NCBI GenBank assembly: GCA_949775045.1
Contig: OX459101.1
Coordinates: forward strand, 6,420,394 to 6,484,393
Length of the DNA: 64,000 nucleotides
Origin: Metridium senile
Lineage: Eukaryota; Cnidaria; Anthozoa; Actiniaria; Metridiidae
Reading direction: 5' to 3'
Under the pieces are notes generated by a model, which did no database searches, had not been told where the DNA came from, and saw nothing but the letters and a program-made list of their open reading frames with translations. Made by a program: the position numbers and the translations under genes. The stretch's first letter is position 1. The number at the start of each line of letters is the position of its first letter. Below, piece after piece: positions 1 through 14,400 of this stretch.

Positions 1-151
1 ACCTTTAGCGTTTGGCTTTGTCACGAGGTCTGTCTCATTGATAAGTTTGGTAAGGAGCTGTGATCTAGCTTGTTGTGAGCCTGGTATCAGTGCTTTACAT
101 TTACATTTCTCCCAGCAATCACAATACGCTGTAGGTGATGTCCTCTTCAAT
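1..151 (-). CDS. UBR5: UBR5 exon 25 (partial, runs off left edge)
   Basis: Completes the UBR box: [19 protein letters not shown], then [20 protein letters not shown]. Acceptor TTTTGTTAG. The frame is open to position 1; whether the exon ends at the AG|GT there or continues cannot be told. Confidence 0.93.
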
Positions 152-3100
152 CTAACAAAAATAAAATCCAGAGTTAAAATATGCAGTCATTCTGCCAATG
201 AAAATTGACGACTTTTATAAATGGCCGCCACTAATTATCATAATTTTTAAAATTGATGTTTTAAGAAATGCTATATGCTATCAAATGATAGGCATTCACC
301 ATAACAATAACTTGTGAAAGTTTGAGAAAAAACGATTAGATTTCCAAAAAGCTATAAGAGTTTGAAAATAAAAAAAAACACCAAAACAAGGTATCTAAGG
401 CCTCAGCAGAAAATTTCATACAAATCTCTACATTTTTCATTGAGCATAACTTCGTTGGTATTTTAGCCAGAGCATCAAAACCTTCCAAACATGCCTATTT
501 CAGGTGGTTCTATTATATGACAATGCTAAAATATTAAGTAACATATCTGTTTACTTGAAAAATCATATTCTGGTACATATTCTGGTATTTATGAAAGTGG
601 TCTGATCAAAACTACAACTCTTTCCTTACTTACTTGCAGTCATGGCCTCGGTGACACACCCTTGCACACTCAGTACAACAACACAGGGATCCCGTCAATC
701 CACATGTACGACATTCAAAGATGTCTTGATTGATGTGCTCAGTCCCAGTCCACGTGAACGAGCAGGTATCGTTACAGCATAGCATATGAAGTGGAGAAGC
801 GTTAGCATGGCTATCAGGTGGACAGATCATGGTCATTAGGAGTTCCTTGTCAACTGTGTTTATGTCTTTGGTAGCTAGACGTTTAGCTGTGGTAAACAGG
901 CTTAAACCAGCTTTGTAGGCTCGTGCTTTAACAGCGGCCATGAATGGAGTGTCACCATTGGCATTTCTATGAAATTAATTAATTATCAATTCAGGTTTAT
1001 GTTATTTAACGCTGTTTGAAATACTAGTAATAAGGACCTTTTTTCATAAATGGCTGCCATTAATTATGATATTTACAATAAACTTGTACACTATAGACTT
1101 GTGTAAATTTAACTTTATGTATCATGTGTATAAATAATGTATGTAAATTTAATATGCTTCAACTTATCTACAACTTATATAATTTACATGTAATACAGGG
1201 GGAAAAAAGAGTGCAAAATAAACTATGACTACTACTACTGTTATTAAATACAAATTGAAATATTTGATCAACATGCAAATATGTGTGATATGTGCTCTCA
1301 TAAAGCATTCATCTCAACCAATCAATGTGCTAGTTATTTTATATTATTATATAAATATCGATGAAATACCAGGATTTCTCTAGTGTCTAAAACTTTGTAT
1401 CTTTCACATGTGAAAGATATCATATCTTTCACATGTGAAGATATCGTTTTCAGATGCAATTCGTTTTGCATAAAGGTTTTTAATAAAGAGTCAATGAAGT
1501 TTTATTTCTCTTAACATTTCATCGATATCTATATAATAAACAGAACATTACATGGTCGCTTGGAGATACAAATTTTATCTTCTCGTGTTGAATATCTCTC
1601 AGTCGTTCGCTGCGCTCACTCGTGAGATATCTATTCAACACTTGGAGATAAAATTGGTATCTCCGCGCGCCCATGTAATATCCTCTATATAACCCATAAT
1701 ATTCATTTATAATAACCCATAATATTCATTTATAATAACCTATTAACATTAACCCATAATATTCATTTATTATAACCCATAATATTCATTTATAATAACC
1801 CATAATATTCATTTATAGTAACCCATAATATTCATTTATAATAACCCATAATATTCATTTATAATAACCCATAATATTCATTTATAATAACCCATAATAT
1901 CCACTGACCTTTCTGACATGAGTCTTGTGATGTACCCAGCTACTACTGGGCTTTCACATATCAAGTTGAGGCAGCGAAGAGCCTTGTCTTGTTTTGTTAG
2001 GATTTCATCTGATGTAATCAGTGATGGTCCAACAGTACTGGGTGAACTCATGTCATCTTCACTGGCATCTGGGAAAAACATTAACTTAGATGGATATTGA
2101 ACTATTACACATGATAACAACTATCACCACTATCATCATCATCATCATCTCCATCATCATCATTATCACCACCATCACCACCATCATCACCACCATCATC
2201 ATCATTATCACCACCATCATCATTATCACCACCATCATCATCACCACCATCATCATCACCACCATCATCATCATCATCATCACCACCACCACCATCATCA
2301 TTATCACCACCAACATCATTATCACCACCATCATCATCATCACCACCATCATCACCATCATCACCACCATCATCATCATTATCACCACCATCATCATTAT
2401 CACCACCATCATCATCACCACCATCATCATCATCACCACCATCATCATCATTATCACCACCATCATTATCACCATCATCATCATTATCACCACCATCATC
2501 ATCATTATCACCACCAACATCATCATCACCACCATCATCGTCACAATAATCATCTGCATCATCTTCATCATCTCCATCATCATTATAACCACCATCATCA
2601 TTATCACCACCATCATCATTATCACCACCACCATCATCATTATCACCACCACCATCATCATCACCATCATCATTATCATCACCATCATCGTCACAATAAT
2701 CACCTTCATCATAATCATCATCCTCAATACCACCACCACCATCATCATCTTCATAATCTCACCATTATTATCCAGTGACTGATCTACACCATCCATCATC
2801 ATAATCATCATCCTCAATACCACCACCATCATCATCTTCATAATCTCACCATTATTATCCAGTGACTGATCTACACCATCCATCATCATAATCATCATCC
2901 TCAATACCACCACCATCATCATCTTCATAATCTCACCATTATTATCCAGTGACTGATCTACACGCGAGATTGATGATCTATTGTCACTGGGAGGGTTTGG
3001 TGGCCAGTGAAGGGTGGGAATGGGAGCATCGTCATCTCCTTCAAGACCAGCAAGGGTTGAGGAGGCAGACCTGGCTGCAGAGACTGCGCGCTGCATCATC

Positions 3101-6100
3101 TCTCGTACACCTATCCTACTGGTACTGCTATTGCTGCCTTGAGAAGAAGATGTAGTTGGAGCTGTAGTAACTGGATTAGGAGTATCTGGAAAAGGCAACC
3201 ACAATGTTATTATCGATGGTAATACTTGTGCAGTAGTTATTATTTATAAGCATGCTTTTGTTGCTCTGGGATTGGATTATCTGAAAAATGCAATCACAAT
3301 GGTACTTTTGATGGTCATACATTCAGCAGAGAGCAATAGTTAGTATTTATACACATACTTTTGTTGCTCTGGGAATGGATTATCTGGAAAAGGTAACCAC
3401 AATGTTATTATTGATGGTCATACCAGTGCAGTAGTTATTTATCATATACATACTTTTGTTGCTCTGAGATTGTGTTATCTGGAAAATGCGATCACAATGC
3501 TACTTTTGATGGTCATACATTCAGACAGTGCAGTAGTTATTTATTATACACATGCTTTTGTTGCTCTGAGAATGGATTGTCTGGAAAATGCAACCACAGT
3601 TATTTTTGATGGTAACACTAGTGCAGTAGTTATTATTACACGCATGCTTTTGTTGCTCTGGGATTGGATTAATGGAAAATGTGATCACAATGGTATTTTT
3701 GATGGTCATACATTCAGCATTGTGCAATAGTTATTTATTATATACATGCTTTTGTTGCTCTGGGATTGGATTGTCTGGAAAATGCAACCATAATGTTATT
3801 TTTGATGGTCATACTAGTGCAGTAGTTATTATTATACACATGCTTTTGTTGCTCTGGGATTGGATTACTGGAAAATGCGATCACAATGATACTTTTGATG
3901 GTCATATATTCAGCATATTGCAGTAGTTATTATTATATACATGTACATGATTTTGTTGCTCTGGGATTGGATTATCTGGAACATGTGGCATACTAAGGCA
4001 ATAGATGGGTAAAAGACTGACAAAATACTGACAGAACAACAGATTATATCTAAGAACAAACCATTGACAGAATCAGCTAAGCAGCATTCAGCAGCCAAAC
4101 TGCTACTTTGTCTAACAGCAGCAGAGGCAGCCGCAACAGCTGCAGCCAGGGCATCAACTACACCTTTGAAAGACTCTAGCTTACTACCGCCTGTAGTACC
4201 TCCCCCTGATGATGACTTGGTAGCCTCCCCTGGTTCATGAGCTGAGGTAGGGATACACATCGATACACATGCATGTAGTATATTCCTGTTGCCGTCACAC
4301 TTTTCTTGAAGGGCTGATTCAAGGATACTGATTGGATTGGCTGGTGAATGGATAAGAATATTTTGGATAAAATGAATAAATCAAAACGACAAGGTCAACA
4401 CACACACAATTATTACTTACCATGTTCACCAATAAATAATTCCAAAAAGCTTTGAATTCTTTCATAGTTACAGTCAAGAACATGGGAGAGTAGCTTCTGA
4501 GGCTAAAAAATAAACAACATGAGTTAAGAACACATCACATATAGAAATGTCATAGAAAACAGCTCAAATGAAAAATGTATGAGTACAATACAAATTTCCT
4601 CAATTAAGATAATCATAAAAATCAAGAAAATTATAAAGAAAATAAAGGAGGAGGGAGAGATGGAGAAAGGGAGAGACGGAAAAAGGGAGACGGAGAAAGG
4701 GATGGAGAAAGGGAAGGAGTGATGGAGAAATGGAGGGAGGAAGGGATGAAGAAAGGGAAGGAGCTAGGGAGAAATGGAGGGAGGAAGGGATGGAGAAAGG
4801 GAAGGAGTGATGAAGAAATGGAGGGAGGAAGGGATAGAGAAAGGGAAGGAGCGATGGAGAAATGGAGAGAGGAAGGGATGGAGAAAGGGAAGGAGTGATG
4901 GAGAATTGAAGGAGTGATGGAGAAATGGAGGGAGGAAGGGATGCAGAAAGGGAAGGAGCGTAGAGAAATGGAGGGAGGAAGGGATGGAGAAAGGGAAGGA
5001 GTGATGGAGAAATGGAGGGAGGAAGGGATAGAGAAAGGGAAGGAGTGATGGAGAAATGGAGGGAGGAAGGGATGGAGAAAGGGAAGGAGTGATGGAGAAA
5101 TGGAGGGAGGAAGGGATAGAGAAAGGGAAGGAGTGATGGAGAAATGGAAGGAGGAAGGGATAGAGAAAGGGAAGGAGCGTAGAGAAATGGAGGGAGGCAG
5201 GGGCTGGAGAAAGGGAAGGAGTGATGGAAAAATGGAGAGAGGAAGGGATGGAGAAAGGGAAGGAGTGATGGAGAAATGGAGGGAGGAAGGGATAGAGAAA
5301 GGGAAGGAGCGATGGAGAAATGGAGAGAGGAAGGGATGGAGAAAGGGAAGGAGTGATGGAGAATTGAAGGAGTGATGGAGAAATGGAGGGAGGAAGGGAT
5401 GCAGAAAGGGAAGGAGCGTAGAGAAATGGAGGGAGGAAGGGATAGAGAAAGGGAAGGAGTGATGGAGAAATGGAGGGAGGAAGGGATGGAGAAAGGGAAG
5501 GAGTGATGGAGAAATGGAGGGAGGAAGGGATAGAGAAAGGGAAGGAGTGATGGAGAAATGGAAGGAGGAAGGGATAGAGAAAGGGAAGGAGCGTAGAGAA
5601 ATGGAGGGAGGCAGGGGTTGGAGAAAGGGAAGGAGTGATGGAAAAATGGAGAGAGGAAGGGATGGAGAAAGGGAAGGAGTGATGGAGAAATGGAGGGAGG
5701 AAGGGATAGAGAAAGGGAAGGAGCGTAGAGAAATGGAGGGAGGAAGCGATGGAGAAAGGGAAGGAGTGATGGAAAAATGGAGAGAGGAAGGGATGGAGAA
5801 ATGGAAGGAGGAAGGGATAGAGAAAGGGAAGGAGCGTAGAGAAATGGAGGGAGGCAGGGGTTGGAGAAAGGGAAGGAGTGATGGAAAAATGGAGAGAGGA
5901 AGGAATGGAGAAAGGGAAGGAGTGATGGAGAAATGGAGGGAGGAAGGGATAGAGAAAGGGAAGGAGCGTAGAGAAATGGAGGGAGGAAGGGATGGAGAAA
6001 GGGAAGGAGTGATGGAAAAATGGAGAGAGGAAGGGATGGAGAAATGGAGGGAGGAAGGGATAGAGAAAGGGAAGGAGTGATGGAAAAATGGAGAGAGGAA

Positions 6101-8412
6101 GGGATGGAGAAAGGGAAGGAGTGATGGAGAAATGGAGGGAGGAAGGGATAGAGAAAGGGAAGGAGCGTAGAGAAATGGAGGGAGGAAGGGATGGAGAAAG
6201 GGAAGGAGTGATGGAGAATTGAAGGAGTGATGGAGAAATGGACGGAGGAAGGGATGCAGAAAGGGAAGGAGCTAGGGAGAAATGGAGGGAGGAAGGGATG
6301 CAGAAAGGGAAGGAGTGATGGAGAAATGGAGGGAGGAAGGGATGCAGAAAGGGAAGGAGTGATGGAGAAATGGAGAAATGGAGGGAGGAAGGGATGCAGA
6401 AAGGGAAGGAGTGATGGAGAAATGGAGAGAGGAAGGGATGGAGAAAGGGAAGGAGGAAGGGATAGAGAAAGGGAAGGAGCGTAGAGAAATGGAGGGAGGC
6501 AGGGGTTGGAGAAAGGGAAGGAGTGATGGAAAAATGGAGAGAGGAAGGAATGGAGAAAGGGAAGGAGTGATGGAGAAATGGAGGGAGGAAGGGATAGAGA
6601 AAGGGAAGGAGCGTAGAGAAATGGAGGGAGGAAGGGATGGAGAAAGGGAAGGAGTGATGGAAAAATGGAGAGAGGAAGGGATGGAGAAATGGAGGGAGGA
6701 AGGGATAGAGAAAGGGAAGGAGTGATGGAAAAATGGAGAGAGGAAGGGATGGAGAAAGGGAAGGAGTGATGGAGAAATGGAGGGAGGAAGGGATAGAGAA
6801 AGGGAAGGAGCGTAGAGAAATGGAGGGAGGAAGGGATGGAGAAAGGGAAGGAGTGATGGAGAATTGAAGGAGTGATGGAGAAATGGACGGAGGAAGGGAT
6901 GCAGAAAGGGAAGGAGTGATGGAGAAATGGAGAGAGGAAGGGATGCAGAAAGGGAAGGAGTGATGGAGAAATGGAGGGAGGAAGGGATGCAGAAAGGGAA
7001 GGAGCTAGGGAGAAATGGAGGGAGGAAGGGATGCAGAAAGGGAAGGAGTGATGGAGAAATGGAGGGAGGAAGGGATGCAGAAAGGGAAGGAGTGATGGAG
7101 AAATGGAGAAATGGAGGGAGGAAGGGATGCAGAAAGGGAAGGAGTGATGGAGAAATGGAGAGAGGAAGGGATGGAGAAAGGGAAGAAGTGATGGAGAAAT
7201 GGAGGGAGGAAGGGATGGAGAAATGGAAGGAGGAAGGGATGGAGAAAGTGAAGGAGCGATGGAGAAAGGGAGGGAGGGATGGAGAAAGGGGCGGAGTGAT
7301 GGAGAAAGGGACAGAGGAAGGGAGGAAAAGAGGAACAAATGAACAAACAAAAGGAGGTATGGCAGAAGGAAGAGGGGGAAAGAAAGAAACCTATGAAATA
7401 TCAGATGAATGAATGAACCAAACTTTAATAAACACATACATCATACAATAGATCTCTAGCCTTTTCAACACATAAGTACAAATTACCTTTTTTTCTTGAA
7501 AAAGTTTTTTTTACAATTTGAATTGTATGTAACAGTGTTTCATTACGCTGGTGGGTTTTCTCTTGTTTAATTTGTAATTCTTACTATTATTATTTACCTC
7601 TAAAGCCATAACCACAACAATAGCTCTGGACTTGCACTCTGTCCCTGGACGTAATGATGTAACACCAACACCAAGACATTGAAGAGGTGATAGCTCCTGC
7701 AATAAACAATGTACCAAATGTATTTTTTAAATAACTTTGTTCACAGGAACAGGGTTCATGAGATTCAAGTTAATTAAGAAGCAAGGATGGCACAGTTGGC
7801 TAGTCAGCGGAATTCTTTGCAAGAGCTTCTGAGTTCCATTCCCAGTGACATCCTTGTGTTGACTTTCCGTGTATCTTTAAGTACCTTTAAATATTCTTAA
7901 AACAGAGCACTGATGGAGAGAGGGGAGTAAAATGAGCTCACTATCAGCCTCAAGTTTATCAGTCAACAGACTGATCAAGTTTACCGCCATAAAATGAGGA
8001 TGGCTTTACTAATTGCTTTACTTTAATACATACCGTCCAGGTAGGATCCTTAATTGAACCAAGAAAGTTCCTGCATAGTGGAAACAGTGTTCCATTGGTG
8101 TCTGTCATCATAACAAGAGAATCCTTGAAAACGCAAAGTTGCAATGTACAAATAAATTAATAGTGATAATAATAACCAAAAACAAAACTACTTTCATCAT
8201 TATTCAAGATCACTATAATTATCACTGCCTTTATTACTTTCACCTTTATCATACCTAACATCATCACCATCATCAGCTTTACAACCACCACCACTACCAT
8301 CAACATCATCAGCAGTATCATTACCATCACTATCATCACACATTATCATCATTAGCAGCAGCAACATCATCACCATCACCTTTGCAACAACAACAACCAC
8401 CACTATCATCAT

Positions 8413-8453
<41 letters not shown>

Positions 8454-11400
8454 GCAGCATCATTATCATCATTACAAACACCACCACCACCATCATCATT
8501 ATCCCCATGGTGATCAACCATCACCACCACCATCATCATCATCATCATATTCATTGTTATAATCATCATCATCACCATCATTGTCATCATCATCATCATC
8601 ATCATCATTATCATCATCATCAAAATACTTACACATCCAGTGGCATGTAACTTTGTTTCTTTTGTTCCAGATTGAGTAAGAAATGTTGAGCAGTCTGTCG
8701 GCATGACACCACCAGGTTCAGGTTTACTTGAAGCTAAACTATACAACCCATAGCGGACACCACTACTAGACTTCATGAGTACATGAACACCTGCAAATAA
8801 GAAAACACAAAGGGTGGACCATTAGATAATTGATGTGGGGGGTGGGGGTGGGGGGTTGCCGTTGTATATCATGTACAGATCGGATGTGAATATTGTATAG
8901 TACTTATGAAAGTCTAACTTAAGTTCTTTCATATTTTATTCAAAAATTCATTAATAATTCATGAGAAATTGACAAAAGAAATTGTAACTGTGACGAGTGT
9001 TTTAACTGAAGATAAAGATTCATCCTAATTTACATAAACTTTAACCTGAAGTTTCTCTAATAAACTTTCATAAATCCTTAACAACAAAATATATGTTGGA
9101 GTTTTTGAAGCTGTTTAATAAACTTGCAGATCGTGTTGGCTTCGCCTCGTGGTTTTAATTCCTGATAAAACACTCCTGCTTGTTTATTAAACATTACATA
9201 AAACTTTCAAGATAAACGTAAATCTGGCGGAGAAAATATAAGTTGAAACTTATGCAAATCAGGACAAAGTCTGTCTGAGATTAACAGATCTCGTCCCGGA
9301 TGTGATTTCTTTTGTCAAATTCTCAATAATTAATCATGATTTTATAAATTTATATAATACTGATATGTACTGTTAGTGTACCTTTGCAGTTAGCAGCTAC
9401 TGACATAACTTTAGATCCAGCTGGTACGGCCAATAGTTTAGGTGTACGCTGGATACAATCTGGGATCTTATTGGCTGCAGATGACTTCACCAACTAGATG
9501 AACAAAACAATCAAATAGATATACTTCAATATAGTAGATAGAGACTACAACTACAATTTATGATAAGTATAAAATAAGAATCATAACAATAAGAGTGGAA
9601 CAAATTGGATAAAAAAGTATAAGTACAGTAATAGCCCATGTATAAGAACCTGAATTTTTCAATTTAGCCTAAATAGCTTCTTATAAGGTTCTTATATAAA
9701 TGGTACTTAAACCTTAATAGGTTCGCTGCGCTCACTCCATATTGTCAAGACCTTGGTCTGATATTTTCCTGTACAGACCTCGTACTCGGTTAATAACCTC
9801 TTAGTCTATCATTATTTGTTATGCATACACATATCTGGTCACTTGTTATTCTGTAGTGTAAGTTGGACTAACCTGTAGTTCATCTTTACGTAATATTCTA
9901 GTATCCTGCAAGAGAAGCTGTGTGTCTTCTACTGGGTCACCACTAGGTGCAGCTGGCTGACTAGTACCACTTTTGCAAGGGAATCGTACAATGGCATAAG
10001 CACCGTCAACCTGTAATCAAATCATAACTATTATTAGTAAAATAATCCTGAATGTACTAAATATAATTGTGAAACAAAACTAAATATGTTTTTTTTTTGA
10101 TAGCCAATTTCGCCAACCCGTGCTCAATGTACAAAGTGACTCGATAAGAGCAAAGTTATTTAATCAAGAACCTTTAAATAACTATTGTGTTTATGAACAA
10201 TATCTTTTGTTATAATGCAGTTTAAAATGACGTATTTGTATAATTTAGTTTACTTGTACCTGATGATGGTTTCATGATGAAACCGAAACGTTGCGAGTTT
10301 ATAATTCCTTTAATTTTCATTATTAAATTTTACCATTGCTCGTGGTAATTTAAGGAATGTGCACATTATCAAACAATTGAAACACATTTGCACTATTGTG
10401 TACATGTACAAACATTTCCATTGCCCAGTCTGGGATCAAACCTTAATCTGTCAACACAGGCTCAAAAACAGTGGCCACTTCTTATTTTTGTTATTATTAT
10501 TATTAATAACACATACACACACAAAATTTACAATTAAAGAATGCCACAATAAATGGGTCACTTCTTAATATTCATATTTTACTAAAATTGTCCAGATAAA
10601 AGTAATCCGGCTGAGTAAAATTAACGTTAAAACTTATGCATATCAGGACAATTTTGTATCTAATATACAACCTTCCACATGGCTAGAGCGAAAACACTAA
10701 AACCATGAAATAGAAACAAAATAGTTACTAACTAATAGTTTCTATTTAGTCACTCAACCAGAAACATCACATACAAAAGGAAACAATACCTCATAACAAC
10801 TTTACTTGTCTTAAATAGAGTAAACACTAAAAGTGTGCAATACTTTGTACTATTGACCACTAAATAGTGTTGATTAAACAATAGAGAACAAAAGAATTTG
10901 CATAATTTAGCACTATTTAGTGGTATTTATGTTGCACACTTTTAGTGTTTGTACTTCTTTTTTGTGTTTCATGGATATTGTGTTAGTGCTCTATGATTCT
11001 TTTGTCAATTTCTCACAAGCTATTTAGTAATGTTTACAACATGAGCGGCCTTGTTGTATAGCTGATACAACATGGATGCAAATGTTGTAAACAAAATGTC
11101 TAGGTTAGCTCTTACATATTTTATCAAGATTAAAATAAATGTTGCCGTAAAATTACCAGTTAAAACTTATGCAAATCAGGATATACAACACTAGTGTTGT
11201 ATCAGATTTACAACACTCATCATGGTCATAGTTTCTTTTGAAAATGTCTCATTAATTATTCATGAGTTTTTTAATGAGTTTTACAACACCAGTGAATAAC
11301 TGTATAACTAACCTTCAAAACCTTTCCCACAGGAATATTCTGTTTATCCTCAACAAATATAACATCCTTTAGTTCCCATTCCTCTACAGATCTATCTACT

Positions 11401-14400
11401 GCTTCAGACATTGCATCCTTCTTGCGCTCTACACAGGAATAAATGCATTAATTGTAAATTCATATGAATACATGTATTTTCAAACAATTTGGCAAAGCCC
11501 CCTTCACAGTTCCCTGCGCCATCTTGAAAGGTAGCCAGGTGTTTGCAACGAAGTGAGACAAACATTGAGCTTGCAATGATAGATACACGTGAATAATTGT
11601 CCCGCAAGGTGTTAAATGTCTCTATCATTACAAGCTCAGCATTTGTCTCCCTTCGATGTAAAGGTCCGGTAACCTTTCAAGATGGTGCAGGGAACTGTGA
11701 AGGGGACTATTCATGATGTTATGCAATGATGTAAAGCTTTTATAAAACTTAAAGTTACAGAAATCTTAAGGCCCAGGCAAACGGTTTTAACATATGCTTC
11801 AACATCCCTTCAATTTTGTTGAATAGCAATGTTGGAGCTGTTTATCCCTACGTTCAACAACCATTCTACAGCGTTCAACAAGATCGAACCAATGTTGAAT
11901 CCGTTTGCCTGGGCCTTAAGAGGCTGTCTCGGTAAGAGCTGACTTTGGTTTAAAAAATAGATTTTCTTTATTTCCTGCCTGTGAGAAGTACTTTACCATC
12001 AAAACAGGTAGAGTTTCAATTGGACCGCTGAAATTTTGATCCTGAGAAAGCGAATTTTTGATCATGTGATGGGTTAAAAACTATCACGTGAGCAGTCAGC
12101 AAACACGCGAAAGGGCGCTTTTATGAAAAAGGGAAACCAGTTTGCCATGAAATTAGAGGGCAAATCATTGATTGTATTTTAGAGAATGGTGGTAATCGTA
12201 TTTCAGGATACTAACATAACAACCAACACAGAATACAGCGCGGGAAGCTACCCTCGTGCACGTCACGTGATAACTTTTGACCCCTCAATGATCAAAAATT
12301 CGCTCCCGCAGGCTCGAAATTTTAACGGCCCAATTGAAGCTCTACCTGTTTTGATAGTATAGGTAATTCACAAAATTGGCAATTTTTAAGCGATATCAAT
12401 GAAAATGATTTTTTTTAGACGCGTTTGAACTTTGGGACTCATTTGTCAGCTTTTTCGCATAATTTTCTAGGGAAGTTTGGGCAACTTCACAAATGCGTCA
12501 CTCAACAACGTGCATGTATTTTGATTATTTTTTAACATAGCTAGAAAGGAGGACATCATTAGAACATCTAATTGACAGAATATCATAGCTATTGCTTTTT
12601 TATTCGCGAAAAAATTATTCCAAACACACCATAGTTGAATGGTTTTCGAAAAGGGTGCAAAGTGGCTCCTGTTTCAAGTTAAAAAACTCAAACTTCCGGG
12701 AAATAACCACTCTAAACAAGTAGATATTTGCAAATTCCATACCTTAGCGAATAACAAAATGCAAAAATATTGTGCGGTTATTATCTTCTTCATTTAGCTA
12801 TTAGCTAATTTCGTCGACTTTAAAGGCGGCATTGAATAAACATTGAATTATAGAATCCATACTTCTAAATACAGGCTCGCGCAGGCTCGAAATTTTAACG
12901 GCCCAATTGAAGCTCTACCTGTTTTGATAGTATAGGTAATTCACAAAATTGGCAATTTTTAAGCGATATCAATGAAAATGATTTTTTTTAGACGCGTTTG
13001 AACTTTGGGACTCATTTGTCAGCTTTTTCGCATAATTTTCTAGGGAAGTTTGGGCAACTTCACAAATGCGTCACTCAACAACGTGCATGTATTTTGATTA
13101 TTTTTTAACATAGCTAGAAAGGAGGACATCATTAGAACATCTAATTGACAGAATATCATAGCTATTGCTTTTTTATTCGCGAAAAAATTATTCCAAACAC
13201 ACCATAGTTGAATGGTTTTCGAAAAGGGTGCAAAGTGGCTCCTGTTTCAAGTTAAAAAACTCAAACTTCCGGGAAATAACCACTCTAAACAAGTAGATAT
13301 TTGCAAATTCCATACCTTAGCGAATAACAAAATGCAAAAATATTGTGCGGTTATTATCTTCTTCATTTAGCTATTAGCTAATTTCGTCGACTTTAAAGGC
13401 GGCATTGAATAAACATTGAATTATAGAATCCATACTTCTAAATACAAATATAAATAATTTAAACACTTTGTATAAGTTAAGAAAGTGTTTTTTAGCTATG
13501 AAGAAGTCTTTGAGATATCCATATTTGATTTTTCTATTAACTTGGTATAGCGTGACTTTGATGTTTACATGTACATTTCACGACGTCGTGTCTGTGTCAC
13601 TCGGTCAGCATTTTCTAGCGAATTTTACCATCCTTTAGCCCGCTTAGTTTTGATTTAATAATTACAGGAATTCAGATTGTCAATAGCATCAACTCTTGAA
13701 ATTGATACTATCAAACTAAAAATAATCTTTGTAAAGTTTAGTTTTTCAATGTAAAGTGACTGATTGAATAATGTGATAACAACTAATAAGCTTATGTAAA
13801 GCAATTTTTCATAAAGTAACTTTGTTGTAGACGATTCGGTCGAGAGTTTGAATAAAATGGGATCAATAAAAGATTTTTTTAGAGTAACCATCACATCAAC
13901 GGAGTTCCACGGCAGTTTTGTAATTTTAGAAAAGTGTCTTTATTTTGGTTTAAAAATGTCAAGCAACTCGAAAAATACGGATGTCACTTATTTCAGTTAG
14001 TAAAGTTTCCATACGGTAACGGTCAGAGATATATGGCCTGCACTCAAGCCTTTATTTAGGGAAAATGAAAAACAAGAGATATTTAAATACAATGTATATA
14101 AATAGATATTTATATTACAACTTCATACACCTTGCCTATATTTTCATCTCGTATTTTTTCATCTATTAATTTATTTCATTCACTGTATTTATATATCTAT
14201 TTAAAGAATTTGTCAATAAAGGATTATTTTATTTTGTGTACTTACTGAGCCCTAGCACTGTCGGCATATCATGTTCTGGAGGAATTCTTTCCTGCTTGGT
14301 GGCTGGTACACCTGGTTGAGGGGAGACTCTAAAGCGACACTTTTCTTCCAAATTCCAGGCAGATTCCAGGAGATAACCAACCCTTGGTATACCAGATGAT

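Noticed and set aside
2086..3204. 372-codon minus-strand ORF
   Set aside because: Only its first about 85 codons (UBR5 exon 22) are real; the Met/Val tail is the CAT array.
4600..7437. 945-codon minus-strand ORF rich in Ser/Pro/Leu/Phe
   Set aside because: It is the translation of the 44-bp purine minisatellite; frames stay open because the repeat lacks stops. It lies in a UBR5 intron and has no domain character.
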